A stretch of 64,000 nt of DNA, taken from Bacillota bacterium (GTDB lineage Bacteria; Bacillota; Sulfobacillia; JAJYWN01). The stretch's first letter is position 1. Each line of letters opens with the position of its first letter. Both the position numbers and the translations under genes were made by a program. Below, in pieces: positions 9,870 through 18,727 of this stretch. Where the stretch lies: assembly GCA_021791495.1 (NCBI GenBank), contig JAJYWN010000056.1, positions 19,766 to 83,765 on the forward strand. Reading direction: 5' to 3'. The notes beneath the pieces are model-generated. The model saw nothing but the letters and a program-made list of their open reading frames with translations, searched no databases and was not told the DNA's origin.

Positions 9870-10834
9870 TGGAGTGGACAAAACAGCGGATGAAGCTGGA
9901 GCTGAAGCCTAAGCTGAAACGAACCCTGGTGGCTTTCCTCCTGACCGCGGCGGTGTCCTTCGCCTGGCCCGGCAGCGGCCTTCTGCCCGCGGATATGGCC
10001 AGTGGCGGATCCTCCGCCTCCACCTCTTTCAAGCCTGGTACAGTCCAAGCGGCCGCCGGTGAGCCCGGCGCCGCCATCTACCGAAACGGCAGCCCCTTGG
10101 GCATCGTAGCCACCATCTTAGAAGGACGCGCCTGGATTCCCGTACGCACTCTCATGGAAGCCTTAGGCTACACCGTGACCTGGGACGATGCGTCGCACAG
10201 CATCCGGCTGGCCTCGCCGGGCGTAGTCGGTTCGGGTGTGACCGCTCCGGTGCCTGGGCTTGAGCTTCTCAGCAGTTTCCGGTCGGTGGACGGCGCTGGG
10301 TATTACCGCATTGTCGGAGAAGCGCGCAACCCCGGCCAGGAGACCGTCTACGGGCCCCGCGTGACGGCCCTTCTCAGGAACGCCAACGGGGACCTAATCG
10401 ATACTGTCTCAGCTCCCGCTCTGCTTGATAAGGTCCTGGGCGGTGGCAAAGTGCCCTTCGTCCTTGTTTCGACAGCCAAGGCGGCCGACGTCTGGACCGT
10501 GGAACTCCGCCTTGATCTTCAGACCAGGTACGTTGAGAGTGCCGCCAAGCCGGCCGCCGGACCCAAGGTCGAAAGCCTCACCCTGGCCCGCTTCAAGGCC
10601 GACGACGACGTCATCAGCTACAGCGGCACCGTAGTCAATAGCGGCGCGGGAGACGCCAAGGACTTGCGTGCGGTAATCACCGGGTATAACGCCGCCGGTA
10701 CGGCCGTGGCGGTTGAGACCGGTTATGTCACCCCGAGAGACCTTACGGCCGGCGCCCACGGCCACTACAGCATTCCCATTACCAACAACGCCGGCATGGT
10801 GACATCTGTGTCCGTTCAGTTCGAATACCGCTAG
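9869..10834 (+). CDS. Exported stalk-domain (copper amine oxidase N-like) and FxLYD protein
   Basis: The predicted protein has 321 residues and starts at an ATG that overlaps the protease stop by one base, with GGAGGTGG just upstream. A hydrophobic signal segment lies around residues 14-32. Residues ~70-115 match the Cu_amine_oxidN1 stalk domain seen on many Bacillota surface proteins (AWIPVRTLMEALGYTVTWD). The C-terminal half holds two FxLYD-type beta domains, with phrases such as YYRIVGEARNPG and VISYSGTVVNSG. The name refers to the stalk domain only; there is no oxidase domain. Coupling to the protease suggests an accessory or substrate-presenting role at the wall, which is inference. Confidence 0.82.
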   Translation: MEWTKQRMKLELKPKLKRTLVAFLLTAAVSFAWPGSGLLPADMASGGSSASTSFKPGTVQAAAGEPGAAIYRNGSPLGIVATILEGRAWIPVRTLMEALGYTVTWDDASHSIRLASPGVVGSGVTAPVPGLELLSSFRSVDGAGYYRIVGEARNPGQETVYGPRVTALLRNANGDLIDTVSAPALLDKVLGGGKVPFVLVSTAKAADVWTVELRLDLQTRYVESAAKPAAGPKVESLTLARFKADDDVISYSGTVVNSGAGDAKDLRAVITGYNAAGTAVAVETGYVTPRDLTAGAHGHYSIPITNNAGMVTSVSVQFEYR

Positions 10835-11276
10835 CCACAAGGGTCACCCGGTCAACACGTAGTCAGGGCCGAATACTGGCCACAATTGGTGTGCGGCCCG
10901 GTGACGGGCGCTCCGCGTTCTTTTGGCGAGCCTTTTGGGCTACTTATGACAACTAGCATGAAGTGAAAGGTGCCTGGATGTCCGGCTGACTTGGCACCCG
11001 CCGGGTTTCTCCATTGACCGACAAGCGCTGTAACTGCGGTTAGTTCATGCTTCAGTCACATGCCTGACTGAGCACTCCCCGACGATACCAGCACTTCCCT
11101 CATTCACCCCGCATTTCTTGCGAAGGAATGCCCAGCTACCCACAGAAACACACTCTGCTGGTCGTATTATGTAATACTGGACAGACCAGCGAAAGCATGC
11201 AGGCTTTTGACTTTTGGGTAGGAGTTTCCTGGAAAAGGGGGTGGGTTGGGACCAACCATAAGGAGAAGTCGATCTA
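10835..11276 (+). other. Long non-coding region before the S-layer gene
   Basis: No gene is supported in these 442 bases. The region contains the compound palindrome at 11158-11189 and a G-rich stretch around 11230-11250. A small ORF with its own ribosome site follows directly. Highly expressed S-layer genes often have long leaders and several promoters; I could not identify a good -35/-10 pair here. Confidence 0.4.
11158..11189. promoter_or_regulatory. Compound palindrome, candidate operator for the S-layer gene
   Basis: The outer arms CTGGTC (11158-11163) and GACCAG (11184-11189) flank an inner perfect dyad GTATTA-TG-TAATAC (11164-11177). The AT-rich inner part stands out in a GC-rich region and could be a regulator site or overlap a -10 element. 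Function is inferred from symmetry and position only. Confidence 0.35.
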
Positions 11277-11348
11277 GTGTCGACCTCAGTTACGGAAGTA
11301 CGGTTTTACTGCGCAGAAGACCCAAAGGAGGATTACGCGAACACATGA
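11277..11348 (+). CDS. Possible 23-residue leader ORF coupled to the S-layer gene
   Basis: A GTG at 11277 preceded by AAGGAG (about 11 bases upstream) opens a 23-codon frame. It ends in the TGA at 11346-11348 and overlaps the S-layer ATG (11345-11347) as ATGA. The peptide would be VSTSVTEVRFYCAEDPKEDY followed by ANT. The S-layer gene's own ribosome site (AAAGGAGG, 11324-11331) lies inside this frame at a longer than usual 13-base spacing, which fits translational coupling. The ORF is short and may be fortuitous. Confidence 0.4.
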   Translation: MSTSVTEVRFYCAEDPKEDYANT

Positions 11349-14300
11349 GGCGTTTCAAGAAACTGTTCGTCACCATTCTCGTGGTGGCAACCATCCTTGG
11401 AACAGCCAGCGCTTTCACCAGCGCCGCCAGCCTGCTTGACGTAGAAGGCACGAAATATGCCGACTCCGTCGGGCAGTTGGTTGGCATCGGTGTAATTCAG
11501 GGCTTCCCGGACGGGACCTTCAAGCCCGCAGCCACCATCACTCGTGCACAGATGGCTGCGGTTATGGTCCGTTCGCTGGGCTTTGATAGCCTGGCCACCG
11601 CTTCCAAGGGCGCCACGCCCTTCAGCGACGTGCCGGCGACCCATTGGGCGTCAGGATACGTCAACGTTGCCTACAACAAGTCGATCATCAACGGCATGGG
11701 CGATGGCACCTTCCATCCGGAAGATCCTGTCACCTATGCTCAGGCTATCACCATGCTGGTCCGGGCCACCGGACACGCCGGCGAAGTCGTCGGCGCCTGG
11801 CCGACCGGCTATGTTGAGGTCGCCCAGAAACTCGGCCTGACCTCGAACGTCGACTTCTCGTCGACCGCCCCGGCTACCCGTGGCGACGTCGCGATCATGA
11901 CCGACACCGCGGTCTTCACCGTCACCGACCCGACGTCCGGCGCCAGCCTGGCCTGGTCGGTGTTCAAGCTCGACGCCTACAAGCCCGACAAGACCGCTCC
12001 GGTCATCACTCTGACTTCCCCGACCGCCGGCCAGGTCAACGCGACCACCGCCACCGTGTCTGGTAGTGTCAGCGAAGCGGCCACCGTGAAGGTGAACGGC
12101 ACCGCCGTCACCCTTGGCGCCGGCAACTCCTTCACCACCACCGTCGACTTGGCAAACGGCGATAACACCATCAAGGTGGAAGCCGTTGACGCCTACAGCA
12201 ACGCCGCCACCCCGGTCACCGTCGTGGTGACCCGCGTCGGCGATGCCGCTTCGGTCTCCCTCACCCCGTCCTCGGCTAACGTGGTCGCCGGCGGGACCCA
12301 GGCTTTCGTCGGCAAGGTCCTTGATGCCAACGGCCTGGCCCTCACCGGTGCGACCATCACGTACACCGTCGACAAAGGCACCATCGCCGCCGACGGCACC
12401 TACACCGCGCCCACCACCATGGGCACGGCCACCGTCACCGCCACCGCCGGCACCTTGAGCGCCACCGCCACCGTCACCATCACGGCCGGCGAGCTCAAGA
12501 CCGTCACCGTCAGCCCCGCCCCGCCCGATCTGGCCGCCGGCCAGACCCTGACCTTCACGGCCAAGGGCTATGACGCGAATAACAACGAAGTGGCCATCAC
12601 CCCGGTTTGGTCCGTCGACAACAACGGCGTCATCAGCACCGCCGGAGTGTTCGCCGGCGCCGCCGGCACCTATACGGTGACGGCTACCGTGGGCAGCCTG
12701 TCCGGTACCGCCACCGCGAATGTAGCCGGCGCGGCCGCGAAGGTCACCTTGACGGCGAGCAAGACCACCATCAAGGCCAACGGCACGTCCGTTTCCACCA
12801 TCACCGCGACTCTGCAGGATGCCAACGGGAACACCGTCGTCGGCGATTCCGCCAGCAAGGTCACCTTTACCAAGGTCGGCCCTGGCACTCTCCCGGCGAC
12901 CACCCAGCTCACCCTGGCAGCCGGCGTGGCCAGCATCGATCTGACTTCGACCACCACCACGGGTATCGCCCGGGTCACCGGGACCTCGAACCTGCCTGGA
13001 GTGACCGGGTCCTACGTCGATGTCACCTTGGCTGCTCAGACCGTCACCCAAGTTAAGACCTCCGTCGACTTGGCTCAGGTGTCCGCCGACGCCGCGACTG
13101 TCGCGACCGTCAGCGCCACCCTGGCCGACGAAGATGGTGTGAAAGTCACGTCGGCGACTAACGTCGTGACCTTCAACGTCTCCGGCACCGACTACTTCAC
13201 CGTCCTCACGGCGGACGGCGATGCCAACACCGCCGGCTACCAGGTTACGGCCGTTGGTGGCGTGGCCACCTTCCAGGTCCGCTCGAAGGCCGTTCCTGGC
13301 GCCATCTCCATCACCGCCAGCGCGACTGGCCTGACCTCCGACGCCGGCCGGACCATTAACTCGGTCGCCACCGGTCCGTCGGCCAAGCTCGTCATCGTCG
13401 GACCTCTCACCAGCATGGCTACCTACGCTGGCGCCGACACCACGAAGATGATGGCTGTGAAGGTCCAGGTCCAGGATTACCAGGGTAACGTGGTGACCAG
13501 CAACAGTGTCACCGCGGTCACCCTCACTGCAACTGAAAACGGCACTGGCGGCGCCAGCACCACGATCAACGGCGGCGCCACGCAGACCGTCAGCCAGGGG
13601 CAGATCACGTTCTACGTGAAGGACACCGAGTCTGAGTCGGTTGACTTCACCGCCGCGGCCGCCGGCCTCACCTCCGCGGCCAAGGTCACCGGCAGCTTCA
13701 TCCCGGGCGACCCGGCTGAAGTCGCCGTCGTGTCCGTCACTCCCGGCTCCATCAGCGCCGACGGCGTCGCGACCGCGGTCGTGAAGGCTGCCATCCGCGA
13801 TGCCAACCACAACGTGGTCCCGACGGCCACCAACCTGGTGACCTTCTCCAGGACCGCCGGTACCGCCACGACTCTGCCCAGCACCCTCGCGGTCAACGCC
13901 GTCAACGGTTACGCCACCATCACGGTGACTTCGAAGACGACGCCTGACGCCGTGGGCGACACCTTCGACGCGACGGCCGTGGCCTCCGACGGGACCACCG
14001 CTCTCACCAACGTCGCCGAAGCTAACGCCTTCGGGACCAATAAGGTCAACACCGTGCTCTTCGGCATGCCGAACAACCTGAACGTGGTTGTCAGCGGCAC
14101 CGCCACCGCCGGCACGGCGAAGGACGTGATGGTCCAAGTGCGTGACTACCTGAACCAGGTCATCACGAACAACAACAGCGCCTCCATCACCTTGAGTGTC
14201 GATGGTTCGGCCAGCGTAGCCGCCAACCCGGTCACCGTGGTGAACGGCGTGGCGACCTTCTCCATCACCGACACGAAGGCTGAAACGGTCAACATCACCG

Positions 14301-15574
14301 CCAACGGGCTTGGGCTCACTCAGGCGACCGGCACTCTGACGGTCAACGCCAGCACCCTGGCCAGCGTGGCTCTGAAGTCCGACCGCTCGGGCATCGCGGC
14401 CGACGGCGCCAGCACGGCGACCATCACCGCCGTGGGCTACGACGCCTATGGCAACACCGTGACCCCGTCTGAAGTGGTTACCCTGTCCTACTCGCCGACG
14501 AGCACCTACGGCACCCTCGTTGGGAACGCCAATGTCGACGGTTCGGCCAGCGGCACCTTCACTGCTAGCATGGCTCCTGGTACCGTGACCTTCTCCGGCA
14601 CGGCTACCACGGCCGGCGTGACGGTCGCTCCGGTGACCATCACGACCTACATCCCGGTGACGGCTTACAGCCTGCGGTTCCAGACCCTGACCGCGGCCAC
14701 CGCCGGCACGGCGAAGAGCGTCAAGGTTGAGCTCCTCGACTACAACGGCAACGTCCTGACCGGCAACACGGGTACGTCCATCGCGCTGGCCCAGAACTCC
14801 GGTGGTCACGCGACGTTCGTTACCCCGCAGAACACGGCCAACGGCGTAGCCACGTTCTCTCTGACGGATAACACGGCTGAGACCCTGACCCTCACGGCGT
14901 CGGCGGCCGGCCTTGTGTCCGGCACCACCAGCCTGGGTGTGAACGCCGCGGCGGCCGACCACTACGTGATCGCCGGCAGCCCGACCTGGATCACGGCTGA
15001 CGGTATCGCTCAGTCCGTGCTCTCCATCAAGATCGTGGACGCCTACGGGAACACGGTCACCACCGCCAATGGTTCGATGACCCTGGCCAACAGCGCTACC
15101 GCCTCTGGCGCGCTGAACACCACCAGTGTCACCATCTCCAGCGGCGTGAACAGCAACATCGTTATCCTGACGTCCAAGACCGTGGTTGGCTCCCCGGTCA
15201 TCAGTGGCACGATCAGCGGCATCACCTTGGCCACTCCGGCAGCCAATGTCAACGCCACTATCAGCGTGGGTACCTCCGCCGCGACCTTGAACGTCACCGC
15301 TCCGGCCGACGTCAATGCGGGCAGCGCCTTCAACGCCACCGTCACCGCGGTTGATGCTGTTGGCAACACGGTGCCCAACTACGTAGGCACGGTCCACTTC
15401 ACCTCGACTGATGGCGCGGCGACCCTGCCCGCGGACTACACCTTCGTGCAGTCCGACGCCGGCTCACACGCCTTCAGCGTGACGCTGGGCACCGCTGGTG
15501 CGCAGACTGTGACTGGGACCGACACGGTCACCGCTACCATCACTGGCACCAGCAGCGCCATCACGGTTCACTAA
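11345..15574 (+). CDS. Probable major S-layer protein (SLH plus Ig-like repeats)
   Basis: The predicted protein has 1409 residues. The ATG at 11345 gives a clear signal peptide (MRRFKKLFVTILVVATILG, cleavage near ASA/ASL). Three SLH domains follow at about residues 30-195 (FPDGTFKPAATITRAQM, FSDVPATHWASGYVN, APATRGDVAIM). Next is an Ig-like module starting PVITLTSPTAGQVN, then a long array of Big_1/Big_2-type repeats to the C terminus. Base composition is striking: ACC, GCC, GTC and AAC dominate, as expected for a very highly expressed gene. That bias, the long leader and the strong terminator make it the best candidate for the main S-layer subunit. It is paralogous to the partial gene at 1-2422 and related to the protein at 2814. 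Confidence 0.9.
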   Translation: MRRFKKLFVTILVVATILGTASAFTSAASLLDVEGTKYADSVGQLVGIGVIQGFPDGTFKPAATITRAQMAAVMVRSLGFDSLATASKGATPFSDVPATHWASGYVNVAYNKSIINGMGDGTFHPEDPVTYAQAITMLVRATGHAGEVVGAWPTGYVEVAQKLGLTSNVDFSSTAPATRGDVAIMTDTAVFTVTDPTSGASLAWSVFKLDAYKPDKTAPVITLTSPTAGQVNATTATVSGSVSEAATVKVNGTAVTLGAGNSFTTTVDLANGDNTIKVEAVDAYSNAATPVTVVVTRVGDAASVSLTPSSANVVAGGTQAFVGKVLDANGLALTGATITYTVDKGTIAADGTYTAPTTMGTATVTATAGTLSATATVTITAGELKTVTVSPAPPDLAAGQTLTFTAKGYDANNNEVAITPVWSVDNNGVISTAGVFAGAAGTYTVTATVGSLSGTATANVAGAAAKVTLTASKTTIKANGTSVSTITATLQDANGNTVVGDSASKVTFTKVGPGTLPATTQLTLAAGVASIDLTSTTTTGIARVTGTSNLPGVTGSYVDVTLAAQTVTQVKTSVDLAQVSADAATVATVSATLADEDGVKVTSATNVVTFNVSGTDYFTVLTADGDANTAGYQVTAVGGVATFQVRSKAVPGAISITASATGLTSDAGRTINSVATGPSAKLVIVGPLTSMATYAGADTTKMMAVKVQVQDYQGNVVTSNSVTAVTLTATENGTGGASTTINGGATQTVSQGQITFYVKDTESESVDFTAAAAGLTSAAKVTGSFIPGDPAEVAVVSVTPGSISADGVATAVVKAAIRDANHNVVPTATNLVTFSRTAGTATTLPSTLAVNAVNGYATITVTSKTTPDAVGDTFDATAVASDGTTALTNVAEANAFGTNKVNTVLFGMPNNLNVVVSGTATAGTAKDVMVQVRDYLNQVITNNNSASITLSVDGSASVAANPVTVVNGVATFSITDTKAETVNITANGLGLTQATGTLTVNASTLASVALKSDRSGIAADGASTATITAVGYDAYGNTVTPSEVVTLSYSPTSTYGTLVGNANVDGSASGTFTASMAPGTVTFSGTATTAGVTVAPVTITTYIPVTAYSLRFQTLTAATAGTAKSVKVELLDYNGNVLTGNTGTSIALAQNSGGHATFVTPQNTANGVATFSLTDNTAETLTLTASAAGLVSGTTSLGVNAAAADHYVIAGSPTWITADGIAQSVLSIKIVDAYGNTVTTANGSMTLANSATASGALNTTSVTISSGVNSNIVILTSKTVVGSPVISGTISGITLATPAANVNATISVGTSAATLNVTAPADVNAGSAFNATVTAVDAVGNTVPNYVGTVHFTSTDGAATLPADYTFVQSDAGSHAFSVTLGTAGAQTVTGTDTVTATITGTSSAITVH

Positions 15575-15613
15575 GGCGCACGGGTAAGAACAATCAACAA
15601 CGGGCGTAAACGA

Positions 15614-15647
15614 GACGGGCGGCTCCCTCGGGGGGCCGCCCGTCTTT
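15614..15647 (+). terminator. Rho-independent terminator of the S-layer gene
   Basis: GACGGGCGGC (15614-15623) pairs with GCCGCCCGTC (15635-15644). The stem can extend inward through a G-T pair and is followed by TTTC. It lies 39 bases after the stop codon. Confidence 0.8.
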
Positions 15648-15723
15648 CAGTACGGGAGCGGCCTCTTCCAAGACAAAGCAGCGCGCGTACCAGGGACAAG
15701 CCCCCACAAACCCGCCGGCGCCC

Positions 15724-16000
15724 TCGAAACTATTGGCATAACCCCCAACACGGTGGTCAACCCCGCCACCTTCCCCTAGCATCGCCGCCAAGGCACCGTC
15801 AGGAAGACGGTGCCTTGGCGTTTCTTGGATAAGACAGCGTCCTGGCATCGCCACAAATGTGCAGAGTAATGGCAGTGTCTGCTGGTTCTCCCTGGCAGGC
15901 GGTGGACTCCGAAACGCTGCCTCCACCCTCACAATCCCGGCGCCTCAGGCGAAGGCTTTTATTGCGCGGAGTCTTAGCACAAGGAGGTTCTAGACTGAGC
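15724..16000 (+). repeat. Duplicated SLH-gene leader, copy A
   Basis: This upstream region is shared with 59818-60092. Block 1 (about 15724-15826) starts CTCGAAACTAT and includes GGTGGTCAACCCCGCCACC and the long hairpin described separately. Block 2 (15925-15970) includes CCCTCACAATCCC, a small GC hairpin and GGCGAAGGCTTTTATTGCG. The bases between the blocks have diverged. Conservation of only two blocks outside coding sequence suggests a functional leader or promoter region. The larger unit, including the first ~240 codons of the downstream gene, is a gene duplication. Confidence 0.75.
15786..15826 (+). promoter_or_regulatory. Conserved terminator-like hairpin in SLH leader A
   Basis: Arms 15786-15800 and 15806-15820 form a perfect 15-bp stem with an AGGAA loop, followed by TTTCTT. 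It is 181 bases before the start codon and far from the preceding gene's own terminator, so it may be an attenuator in the leader of the SLH gene. Compared with copy B, one A-T pair (15790/15816) is G-C there (59886/59912), a compensatory change. Confidence 0.6.
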
Positions 16001-17818
16001 ATGAGGATCAAGAAATCTATGGCGATAGTGGCCCTGGTGATGATGCTGGTAAGCACGTTCGCCGGGACCGCCGTCTTCGCCGAGGGAAGGTACGGCGGCG
16101 GCCAACAGGGCGACCAGGCCGGCGGCGAAGGCGGGCGGGCCGGAAGCGTCGCCTTCCTCCGCTTCAAGGACATGGACGAACAGCCCTGGGCCGAAGCTTC
16201 TATCGCGAAGATGAACGCTCGCGGTATCATCAGGGGTTACGAGGATGGCACCTTCCAGGGCAATAAGCCTGTGACCCGTGCCGAATTGGCTGCCTTGGCC
16301 GTTCGCCTGGTCAACAAAGAGGCCCAAGCGCTGGCCCTCAGCAACCCGGCCCTGAGCTTCACCGATATGATGTCCATCGCCCTGTGGGCACGCCCCTACA
16401 TCGCCCTCGCGGTGATGGATGGCCTCATGGCTGGGGCCCTTGAGGACGGCCGCAAGGTCTTCCAGGCCAACAAGCCGGCCACCCGCCTCGAGGTCGCGGT
16501 CATCATGGTCCGGGCCCTTGGCCTTGAGGACCAGGCGAAAGCCGTCACCACTCCGCTGACCTTCGCGGACACCGACAAGATCCCGACCTGGGCCGCCGGC
16601 TACGTCGCCGTGGCCGTGCAGAAGGGCATCGTGACGGGCTATCCGGATAACACCTTCCAGCCGAACAAGCCCGTGACCCGTGCCGAGATGGCGGCTTTCC
16701 TTGACCGCACCGACGACAACATGAATGACGCTACCGTCGTCAGCGAAGTGCGCGGCGTCATCAAGAGTGTCAGCACGGCGCCGGCCTCCATTACCTTGAC
16801 CGTGCGCGGCGCCGACCAGACCATCCGGTTGGTCGATAACGCGGTCATCTACCTGAACAAGCAGCCGGCCGCTCTGGCCGACCTGAAGGCCGGGGACCAC
16901 GCCGTGGTCGTGAAGAACTCCGACGGCATGGGCGTTTATGTGGGCGCCAAGCGGGAAGACGGCGAAGACGGGGAGGGGAACGCGCGGCAGCCCATCGCCG
17001 GCCTCGACGTGACCTTCTCCACCGACAAGGATTCCTACCAGCTGGCGGCGGACACCGCCACCTTCACCTTGACCATAAGGAACACCACTGCCCAGCCCAT
17101 CAACCTGGAGTTCGCCAGCGGGCAGAGCTTCGACTTCACCGTGAGCAAGGGTGACGACATGGTCTGGCAGTGGTCCCACGGCCAGGCGTTCACGCAGATC
17201 GTGAGCCAGATGACCTTGGCCTCGGCCGAGACCAAGACGTACACTGGCACCTGGGATCTGAAGAACAATGACGGCCAGGCGGTCGAGGCCGGCACCTACC
17301 AGGTCAATGGCTGGATTACGGCCCATCTCCAGGGTTCAGCGCAGAAACCGGCGGCCCCCGCGCCCAAGGAAATCACGGTCGTCGCCGCCTCTACAACTCC
17401 GCCGCCGCCCGCCCCGAGCACCATTGAAGAGCTGACGGTCAGCGTGGCCACGAATAAGACCAGCTACGTTCCGGTCGAAAACGTGATTATGAGCATCACG
17501 CTCACCAACACCACCGGCAGCGACATCGTGATCGAAGCGCCCACGGCCCAGCAGTACGACCTGATCGTGAAGAAGGACGGTCAAAAGGTCTGGCAGTGGT
17601 CTGACGGTCGCACCTTCGCCCAGACGGCGACCATCCTGACCATCCTGGCGAACCAGTCGGTCAGCTTCAACGAAACCTGGAACCAGAACGACACCGCCGG
17701 GCAGGCGGCCGGCGTGGGTACCTACACCGTGGAAGGTTCGGTGGTAGGGCACGCGGCTAATGGAAGTGCGACTCCGGCCGTGCCGGCGGCGGTGACCTTC
17801 GCGGTGGCGCAGCCGTAG
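16001..17818 (+). CDS. SLH protein with two BsuPI-like domains
   Basis: This is an exported surface protein of 605 residues. I chose the ATG at 16001 because AAGGAGGT lies 12 bases upstream and a standard signal peptide follows (MRIKKSMAIVALVMMLVSTF, cleavage near VFA/EG). Three SLH domains lie at about residues 53-235, with FKDMDEQPWAEASI, YEDGTFQGNKPVTRAEL and YPDNTFQPNKPVTRAEM. A linker with an acidic patch follows. Two copies of a ~105-residue beta domain of the BsuPI (intracellular protease inhibitor) family then occur at about 330-445 and 478-590, each with a WQWS motif. The SLH part is nearly the same as in the protein at 60093, but the C-terminal parts are unrelated, so a shared anchor has been joined to different effectors. 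Confidence 0.9.
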   Translation: MRIKKSMAIVALVMMLVSTFAGTAVFAEGRYGGGQQGDQAGGEGGRAGSVAFLRFKDMDEQPWAEASIAKMNARGIIRGYEDGTFQGNKPVTRAELAALAVRLVNKEAQALALSNPALSFTDMMSIALWARPYIALAVMDGLMAGALEDGRKVFQANKPATRLEVAVIMVRALGLEDQAKAVTTPLTFADTDKIPTWAAGYVAVAVQKGIVTGYPDNTFQPNKPVTRAEMAAFLDRTDDNMNDATVVSEVRGVIKSVSTAPASITLTVRGADQTIRLVDNAVIYLNKQPAALADLKAGDHAVVVKNSDGMGVYVGAKREDGEDGEGNARQPIAGLDVTFSTDKDSYQLAADTATFTLTIRNTTAQPINLEFASGQSFDFTVSKGDDMVWQWSHGQAFTQIVSQMTLASAETKTYTGTWDLKNNDGQAVEAGTYQVNGWITAHLQGSAQKPAAPAPKEITVVAASTTPPPPAPSTIEELTVSVATNKTSYVPVENVIMSITLTNTTGSDIVIEAPTAQQYDLIVKKDGQKVWQWSDGRTFAQTATILTILANQSVSFNETWNQNDTAGQAAGVGTYTVEGSVVGHAANGSATPAVPAAVTFAVAQP

Positions 17819-17859
17819 CCTAACAGTCTCCCGGCATCTGATAGAGGTAAGACTGCGGG

Positions 17860-17901
17860 AACAAGCTGAGCGGGGCCCCACTGGGCCCCGCTCAGCTTGT
17901 T
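17860..17901. terminator. Perfect 19-bp hairpin between convergent SLH genes
   Basis: Arms 17860-17878 and 17883-17901 match perfectly around a 4-base loop. It follows the gene ending at 17818 and also lies downstream of the minus-strand gene ending at 17982, so it may act in both directions. Confidence 0.8.
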
Positions 17902-17981
17902 ACAGGTAAACAAGCCCCAGGCACTGCCCATCGGCAGGCCCGGGGCCTGTGAATCCGGCGAACTAATCTGTCGAGAAGACG

Positions 17982-18650
17982 CTACTTGGTAGCGCCAAGA
18001 ATGCGGTCGATCAGAATGGCAATCTGTGCCTTTGTAAGGATAGCGTCGGGACGGAAGGTCTTATCCTCATATCCTTTGAAGATCCCGAGATCATAGAGAG
18101 CTTTAAGAATACCGAGGTCTTCCTGTGATTGTACCTTATACATGTCCATGAAAGGATAGTTCGCGGCGGTCACGGGAGCCGGTGTGACGCCCAGAGCCTT
18201 GGCCAACATCCGCGCCACATCCATGCGGCTCATGTCCTTGTCGGCCGTGGTGGAGGAAGAAACGATTCCCGCGTCCTTGGCCTTCTGCATGGCTTGCTGC
18301 GGAGTGTCGGTCTTTGAGGCGATGCCGAGGACCCTCGCGAAGACGGCCACACCTTCATCATTCTTCAGCTTCGCTTCAGGATGGAAATTCCCATCGGCCT
18401 CAGGCTTAAGGAGTCCCGCCTGGACGATGACCGTGATGGAACCAGCCGCCCAGTCGGTTGGCTTCACGTCCTTGATCCCCGCCTGCTGCAGGTCCTGCTG
18501 AATCTGCACGACCGGCTTGTTCACGCCCTGCGCCTGCTGGTCGCCATACACCGCACCCGGTACGGTTGGAGCGGCCAAGACGGTACCCGACACAAGCGCC
18601 AAGATACTGAAGACACAAATCAACGCTACAAACCGACGCCCGGTTCTCAT
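17982..18650 (-). CDS. Small exported SLH-domain protein
   Basis: The predicted protein has 222 residues, with a signal peptide (RRFVALICVFSILALVSG, cleavage near VLA/AP). Three degenerate SLH modules make up almost the whole mature chain. The last is the clearest (LYDLGIFKGYEDKTFRPDAI then LTKAQIAILIDRIL); the usual TRAE is replaced by KNDEG, SRMDV and TKAQI in the three copies. A GGGAGGGG site lies about 9 bases upstream of the ATG. There is no additional effector domain, so it may be a wall-bound adaptor or a spacer in the S-layer. It is transcribed in the same direction as the next SLH gene, with about 80 bases between. Confidence 0.85.
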   Translation of the reverse strand: MRTGRRFVALICVFSILALVSGTVLAAPTVPGAVYGDQQAQGVNKPVVQIQQDLQQAGIKDVKPTDWAAGSITVIVQAGLLKPEADGNFHPEAKLKNDEGVAVFARVLGIASKTDTPQQAMQKAKDAGIVSSSTTADKDMSRMDVARMLAKALGVTPAPVTAANYPFMDMYKVQSQEDLGILKALYDLGIFKGYEDKTFRPDAILTKAQIAILIDRILGATK

Positions 18651-18727
18651 TTCCGATATCCCCTCCCCGCAATACTTGAGCCAAGCATTCTAGGCTTTCC
18701 CAGCATTTCCTCCAGGAATCCAAGGAA

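Noticed and set aside
11651..15397. A minus-strand open frame of over 1200 codons opposite the S-layer gene
   Set aside because: It is a by-product of the C-ending codon bias of the plus-strand gene. It is rich in Gly, Arg, Asp and His without recognisable domains and has no ribosome site.
15724..15826. Assignment of the SLH leader to a known riboswitch such as the c-di-GMP or c-di-AMP class
   Set aside because: I could not match the conserved core motifs of those classes from memory, so it is reported only as an unassigned element.
15974..17326. Minus-strand open frame opposite the SLH/BsuPI gene, with a similar one at 59895-61016
   Set aside because: The two resemble each other only because the sense genes are paralogues. 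They show no protein features of their own.
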